Positions 58,425 through 64,000 of a stretch of DNA of 64,000 nt are shown piece after piece; position 1 is the first letter of the stretch, and every line of letters starts with the position of its first letter. The notes under the pieces are model-generated. The model was not told where the DNA came from, did not search any database, and saw only the letters and a list, made by a program, of their open reading frames with translations. Position numbers and translations under genes: made by a program. This DNA is from Reticulascus tulasneorum (taxonomy: Eukaryota; Ascomycota; Sordariomycetes; Glomerellales; Reticulascaceae), in assembly GCA_001557505.1 (NCBI GenBank), contig LSAX01000009.1, forward strand, positions 62,001-126,000. Reading direction: 5' to 3'.

Positions 58425-61419
58425 TACTTGAGGGTTACCCGGGGTTTAATTATGGGAAGCCTCGCGATCTTGTTAGTCTTGCACGACATGGAGATCTTCT
58501 AGATTTGATTTTGCAAAATAAGATGTCCGACGGCCACGCCCAGGGGACTCGTAATTTTTGCAGGGGCCTTTAGGCCAGTAATTTTCAGGTACCATGCAGA
58601 TGCATGCCAACGATCTTTTTGCTCGTTACGACATCAGGGGAGGGACACAATGGCAGCCCTGGTGTAAACATTTTAAAACTGGAACTACCGGAGGTAAACC
58701 ACAGATAATTTCTAAGTGTAATCACGGAAAAGTCTTTCTTGAACTCTGTCTATTTCGCTGTTACATTCTGTTCTCGGTCCTCGCAGCATCATGGAGCTGT
58801 AGTTCCTGGTAGTTCTGATCGCCCAGTGCCACAAAGCATCCTTGTGAAAAAATTGGAGTTGGTAGTGACGATCTCCCGACGCCTTTGACTAAAAACCCCT
58901 ACACCTAGCCGCAAGACAAGGGTTTGTCGGGTCTCTGGTAAAACGAAAAAAAAGATTACAAGGGGGGAAAGGCCACGCGCTTCGGTGACGAGAGGCCATC
59001 TCGGGCTTTGGACAACGGTGCTAGCACAACAAAGGAAAGTTGGAGCTAGCTATCCTGCTGCATATCGGGCCTACGACTGCACCCTACGAGCAAAAGCTTG
59101 TGGGGGCCGGGCGAGCGATTCCGGTATTTCCGAAGGACGTTTGCCCAGTCTAATTTTGTCCACTAATCCGATCTGTTATTCGATCTTTTGATCGGCCGGG
59201 ACTTGTGTGGGCGAGGATCTGGCAAGGTTGTAGTAGTATATTGTGGGGTGAGTTGACGAATTCCAAACAAAGTCCGCTACGTTTTTACATGGTACCCTAA
59301 CCTACTGTCCCCCTGCTACTAAGTGCGAGCATGGAACGATCCCAAGAGGCCCAGCGCAAGGAATTCCGTGCGCAGTCCATACCATTTTTGCCAGCCAGGT
59401 GTGCACCGTCCAAAACTTCAACCCACATATACGAAGCCCTTGCACACTCGCTACTGCAGGTCCTGGGATGCTGCTCCTTGTACTCCGCCACCTGCTACCC
59501 GAAGCGATCACGTAGTGGTGTGAAGGTACGAAGTGCTGGCTTGATGGTTGCGTATGCATCTATCCCGAATATGTAATATCATATTATCCGGTTAATCAAA
59601 TAATCAGTTGGTATAAGCCATGCATGCAAGCAAAGCACCTGATGCATTTATGGTGTGATGCGGATGAGACGCCACGCCTATCCGCAATATTGCAAAAGAA
59701 ATTTGTCTCGACTTCCGACGCCTGAGCTTGCCAAATAAACACCATAGGAACTATAACGGTAATTCATCTACTTTTCAAGATTCGCAGTAGTTTCCTTGCA
59801 GAAGAAACCATGAACAGGTGCCAAAGCTTCGCGAGAACGGTAGACAGTGTCACAGCATGGCGACGATCCCGATTCTCAGGTAGGTCTTTGAATTTCGATC
59901 TGCTAAACTAGCTGTCTTCCTTTCCCACGACGAACAGTCGTGGCTTGAAACTAGTGAGCGCAAGCGCATAAGTAAGCTTCTTCTTTCACGTTCGCCTCCT
60001 TGGCATCGTTCGACAACGACAACAGTTCCACCCCGTCAAGCTTTTCAGGTGCCCACATCCCTTTGCTGCGTCATACCTCCGCAGCTATACCTCCCCTTCG
60101 TAGCTGACCTTAGCTTCCTACTATGAGCTGCATACGAGCCCCGTTTCTGCTATATCTAAATCTGGTAGTCTTGGCACACAGCAGGCTGAGGGGCTGATTC
60201 GTTGTGGATGAACAAGTTCTCCTGCATAAAGCTCCCAGCAGCTTTACCCGGCTTACTAGGCGTCACCAAACCACCACGTTGATTACACTAGACTGGTTCG
60301 GCCAACAATTGACTCATCCAGCTCGTCATGAAGAGAATAAAGAGGCAATTCTTTGTTCCCGACACCAAAACCGTGACCTGAACTCGAAACTGACGTGGAA
60401 TATTGGACAGGGGGTAAAGAACGCGATTGGACTGCTGATCTCACCACGTCCCCAAGACCTTAGGCAGGGCCGCGGCTGTCGTCCACTTCTGTATGCCGTT
60501 CGCCAGGCATCTGAGCTGCGAGCCTGAAAAATCTTCTCCGTATTCTCTTTGCTTTGGCTTGGGTGTTTTTTTTTCTTAGCTTCCTGGGCCCCCCTGCCCC
60601 CTTCTCCAAGATCCAATTCGGAGTCGTCCGAATCCAATCCCGCTCTCGGTCATACCTGGTCAGCGATCCTTACGCCAATGTCGACTAACACTACCGGAGC
60701 GATGTAACTCCCAGATCCACCCGCATGCGCTATGGCTTCGTAACCCTTGGTTGAATATCACGCTGATGGTTTGTCAAAGCCATCTTTGTCTCTTTTTTCT
60801 CCCATGGCGTCCACCCTCGTGGACCCGATGGTGACATCCACTGGCACCATTGTTCGGCTGCATCCAGCTGACGGCAGCTATTGATTGTATTGTGTGGTCC
60901 TCGAGCGAGGACATAGACCTCGACCAGGCCATTGTCCGTATTGCAAGACATGCTGCCGGAGAGACGAGTCCCACCCCTTGTTCTGTTTCGTTTGTTGGCC
61001 ATCCGTTCCGGTGAGCCAAGAGCTTTGTGTCTTTCCGAGCCCGGGCAAAGCTGGCCATCGCCTTACGAGGCTGGGGTAGCAGCCACTTACACCGTGTCCC
61101 TTCAGGCCTCTCGAAGAGCTACCCTCTTTTACGACCCCATGCCTCCCTCTTACTTCCTTTGCAGTTATCCTCTTCTCATCCTCTCTCCTCCTCTTGGCAG
61201 GAAGTAGTCGTTCGCTCTGGCAGTCATCACATTCGTTATCGCTTGCCTGCTTAGCTCGAGGTCTTTGCTTGAGACCTGCCTGCTACCCCCGTTGTCTGTT
61301 CACCTCCCATTCTCTCCCATCTGTCTGAGCAGTGGCACATCCTTCCTAGCTTAGACTCCTACTCCTTGACAGAAGCTCTTCTATCTCTTCCAAAAGCTCT
61401 CCAAGACACTTTAGAAGAG
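58425..61419. other. 3-kb intergenic, no gene seen
   Basis: 3' flank of the CE4 gene and upstream region of the chitin synthase. From about 61085 to 61400 the plus strand is CT-rich (CCTCTTCTCATCCTCTCTCC), a probable leader for the chitin synthase. Frames such as 60204-60527 have no domain. Confidence 0.45.
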
Positions 61420-63479
61420 ATGGCCGCTGTGGTACCCCCCTCGACCAAGCCGCTGCCAGTGGCAGAGAGCAGCCGAAACAGTCGTCCACCACTTTCTCAG
61501 TCTGCCAGAAGCCACCGCAGTCTGTCCGTACCAAGATATAGCGGCCAGGTGTCGTCGGCATCCGTATGTTAGAATCCAGTATTCCATCTCGGCTTCATAC
61601 TGACTAGATTTTAGTCGATTGGACCTGGCTTTGGTCCCGAGGACCTTCCCTTCGGCGCGCGAACGCCGCAGTCTCACATATCATGGCAGTCCCGTGGCGG
61701 GGAATCGAGCGCTTCCTTCTCGTCGTCAATTCTCACAGAAGAAGCTAAGCCGCGGTGGGACTCGGATGATGAACTGAAGAAAATGTCCAAGTCGTTGCTC
61801 CGTCTCCAGAAATGGGCCCTGTTGCTGGGACTTTGCATGCTCAACGGTGCTCTCATCTATGTAGCCTGGACATACTACCAGGTCTACTACGTCTTCATTG
61901 TCCTGCTCAGCTCCAACACGGTCCTGCAAGCTTTCATGATTGTCTGCATCCTTCTGCACACTTTCGTCACCAAAGGGCTGTTATTCTGGCGCAAGCCAAA
62001 GGAGAACAAGCCGGAGGATCCAGAGCGGATGGTCATGTTGCTGCCCTGTTATAACGAGACACACGAGGAGCTGACCCGGTCTCTGGACTCCCTCATCATA
62101 CAAAAGAACATCGACGAACACCCCCGGATGATCTTCATCGTCGTGGATGGGAATGTTAAGGGCCCCGGCATGGAGAAGACCACGCAAGACTACCTCCTCC
62201 AAGATATCCTCGAGCCCGGGCCGTCGAGATTCTTCGAAAATGGATATCGAGCCCGCGACGGCCTCTTCATGCCAACCAAGGTCCAGACTGGATATTACAA
62301 GGGCATTCCGTATGTTTTCGTCGGCAAGAGATACAACCAAGGCAAACGCGACAGCTTGTGCTTCGCAAGATCGTTCCTGTACCACTTCAAGCAGCGCTCC
62401 GCCAACGTCATGACCATGTTCAGCAATGAGCTCTTCGAGCACCTCGGCAATGCCTTCGTCCAACACGGCCTCGAGCAGATCGACTACCTCGTTGGCATGG
62501 ACGCTGATACTGTCTTCGATGAGTACTGCATTTGGGAGATGCTCAAGGAGATTCGCAAGAATCCGAAGCTCGTCGGTGTTTGCGGTCATGTGTGTGTAGA
62601 TTTCGACGGCCAGAATTTCGGCCTCTGGTCTCTGTACCAATCGGTCGAGTATTCGCAAACACAGGGTCTTCGTCGCATGTTCCAATCGCGCATTACTGGC
62701 AAGGTCAATTGTCTTCCTGGTTGCTGCCAACTGATCAAGGTCGATGAAGCCACGTTCGGCGACGAGGTGCTCCGCGATCGGTTCGGGTACTGCCCCAAGC
62801 CCAACGATCTCATGACGCAGCACATCATGGGTAACTACTCGGAAGACTCGATCCACGCCAGCATCATCTTCTCGCTCTTCCCGCAACGGCAAACGGCGCA
62901 AGCCCTTCGAGCCAAGGCATTCACGATTGTTCCCCAAACCTGGAAGGTGTTCCTCTCGCAGCGAAAGCGGTGGGCGCTAGGCTCCATTTCCAACGAGTTC
63001 GTCATGATCTTCCGTCCAGGTATCATCCTCATCGAGAGGCTCCAATCACTCATCGCCGTGGCGACGTGGGCCATCACTCCATTCATTATCGCAGCTGTGA
63101 TCGAATTGATCATCATCTTGGTTAAGCGAGGGGACCAGCTGGTGAAAGACCCCGTGTTCATGGGCCTGATCTCTATTCTGTTCTTCAGATATGTAAGTCG
63201 TCACCACCCATTCTGGTCGTTGAAGAAGCATCGTGCTGACTCGAAGACACCACACAGATATACTCGTTCTGCATCGGGTTCTGGCTTCCACGAAACAGCC
63301 TCGAGCGAGCGCAGTACTTCGTCGGGTACTTCTTCCATTTCATAACGTCTCCATTCGTCAACATTATCGTCCTCGTGTATTCGCTCTTCAACTCAGACGA
63401 CTTCAAATGGGGCAAGACGCGCGAGGTCATCAAAGGCGAGAAGGATGGCGACGACGCGGGCGGGCGAGGGACGCATTAA
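61420..63479 (+). CDS. Chitin synthase (probably class VI/ChsD-like)
   Basis: A plasma-membrane GT2 enzyme polymerising UDP-GlcNAc into chitin. Exons 61420-61563, 61615-63192, 63258-63479; 647 aa; introns 51 and 65 nt. A Ser/Arg-rich N-terminal tail precedes two membrane helices (about residues 110-170). Catalytic landmarks: MVMLLPCYNETHEELTRSLD, VVDGNVKGPGME, NQGKRDSL, VGMDADTVFDEYCIWEM (DAD), NCLPGCCQLIKV, SEDSIHASI (in place of the common EDR), and the product-binding QRKRWALGS. C-terminal membrane helices follow, the last ones (YSFCIGFWLPRNSLERAQYF) formed by splicing. There is no myosin or cytochrome-b5 domain. Size and motifs suggest class VI, but the class is inferred without a tree. 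The start is the first ATG; a non-ATG open stretch precedes it. Confidence 0.92.
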
Positions 63480-64000
63480 AACAAATCCCAATATTCTGGG
63501 TACATACACACCTAAGGGCTAGCGGGTCTTTTCCTATCTGCAAATAATGCTTGCTGGCGCAACGGGAGAGGCTGAAAATGGAGATCTAGATTGATCTGTC
63601 GCGATAAGCTTTGCAGGGGGGTTTATGGTAGTACATATGGACAAGAAGTCGATATCGGAGGCAGCCGACGAGCGAGATTCTATTTTCCAACCGCACTTCA
63701 CTGCTGCGGTTTCCCCAGGGAATGTTCTATGGGGGTCATTTCAATTTTAATGTAATGTTTAGGTATACTGAAATGACGATCATGAGCACTTTTTAGAATA
63801 TGGACGGCAGACGAAAAGGACCTGAATGGTTGGGGAAGACACAGACAGAACTTTCTACATCGTTTGGTGCGTTGCGGTAGACTGGTCTAGTCCGTGGCAA
63901 GGGAAGATTTGCCTCTCCATCGAAAATGGGATTAATTCACCTACTCGACTGCTATGGCGGGGAGCTGAAAGATCGCAATTGAAGCCCGCCATTGGTTGCG
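63480..64000. other. 3' flank of the chitin synthase gene
   Basis: No gene, RNA or repeat recognised in the last 521 bases. The region probably holds the 3' UTR and polyadenylation signals. Confidence 0.5.

Noticed and set aside
1..64000. CRISPR arrays, bacterial operons, prophage or rRNA genes
   Set aside because: The window is eukaryotic (fungal) with spliced genes. No regularly spaced repeats or rRNA-like sequence were seen.

Overview
The window is nuclear DNA from a filamentous ascomycete (Pezizomycotina). Most genes are cut by short GT-AG introns, typically 48-120 nt, with GTATGT/GTAAGT-like donors and CTAAC-like branch sites. The protein set is fungal: Kre2/Ktr mannosyltransferase, Crh-type GH16, CBM18-bearing CE4 deacetylase, chitin synthase. 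Genes lie singly on both strands, without operons, and are separated by long gene-free stretches. I cannot name the genus. All exon structures were assembled by hand from splice signals, reading phase and family conservation.

Layout. 1-898 (-): serine-rich protein with SUMO-interacting motifs, cut by the window edge. 1831-3483 (-): splicing factor/ubiquitin ligase Prp19, divergent from 3823-4442 (+), OHCU decarboxylase of ureide catabolism. 5000-6229 (-): conserved fungal unknown. 6.2-11.5 kb: no supported gene. 11478-12395 (+): cytochrome c oxidase Zn subunit (Cox4), convergent with 12699-13205 (-), a DUF4604 protein. 14159-15529 (-): secreted beta-propeller lactonase-like protein. 17186-17920 (-): NAD(P)-binding protein. 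19527-20999 (-): GPI-anchored Crh/Utr2-like transglycosylase. 23943-25219 (-): two-repeat Myb/SANT protein. 25.2-32.8 kb: mostly non-coding. 32759-33821 (+): single-repeat Myb/SANT protein. 36400-38583 (+): dihydroxy-acid dehydratase paralogue with an 8-nt micro-exon and no mitochondrial presequence. 40167-41913 (-): GT15 mannosyltransferase. 43160-44119 (-): short-chain dehydrogenase. 44559-45573 (+): mitoribosomal protein uL15m. 46321-46737 (-): a tiny LTR element. 47260-49760 (+): sorting nexin Mvp1. 50992-52347 (-): nucleotide-sugar dehydrogenase. 56520-58424 (+): chitin deacetylase with three CBM18 modules. 61420-63479 (+): chitin synthase.

How the genes relate. Four genes build or modify the cell wall or its glycoproteins (Crh-like GH16, GT15, CE4-CBM18, chitin synthase), and the nucleotide-sugar dehydrogenase may supply acidic sugars. 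The chitin synthase and the chitin deacetylase lie about 3 kb apart on the same strand and act in sequence (chitin, then chitosan). The remainder is a mixture of housekeeping and metabolic genes.

The most unusual item is the 417-bp element at 46321-46737. It has 76-bp terminal repeats (75/76 identical), TG...CA ends, a perfect 5-bp target-site duplication, a primer-binding site resembling the complement of the initiator-tRNA-Met anticodon region, and a G-rich tract next to the other repeat. It fits a terminal-repeat retrotransposon in miniature (TRIM), probably mobilised by a Ty1/copia-type element.
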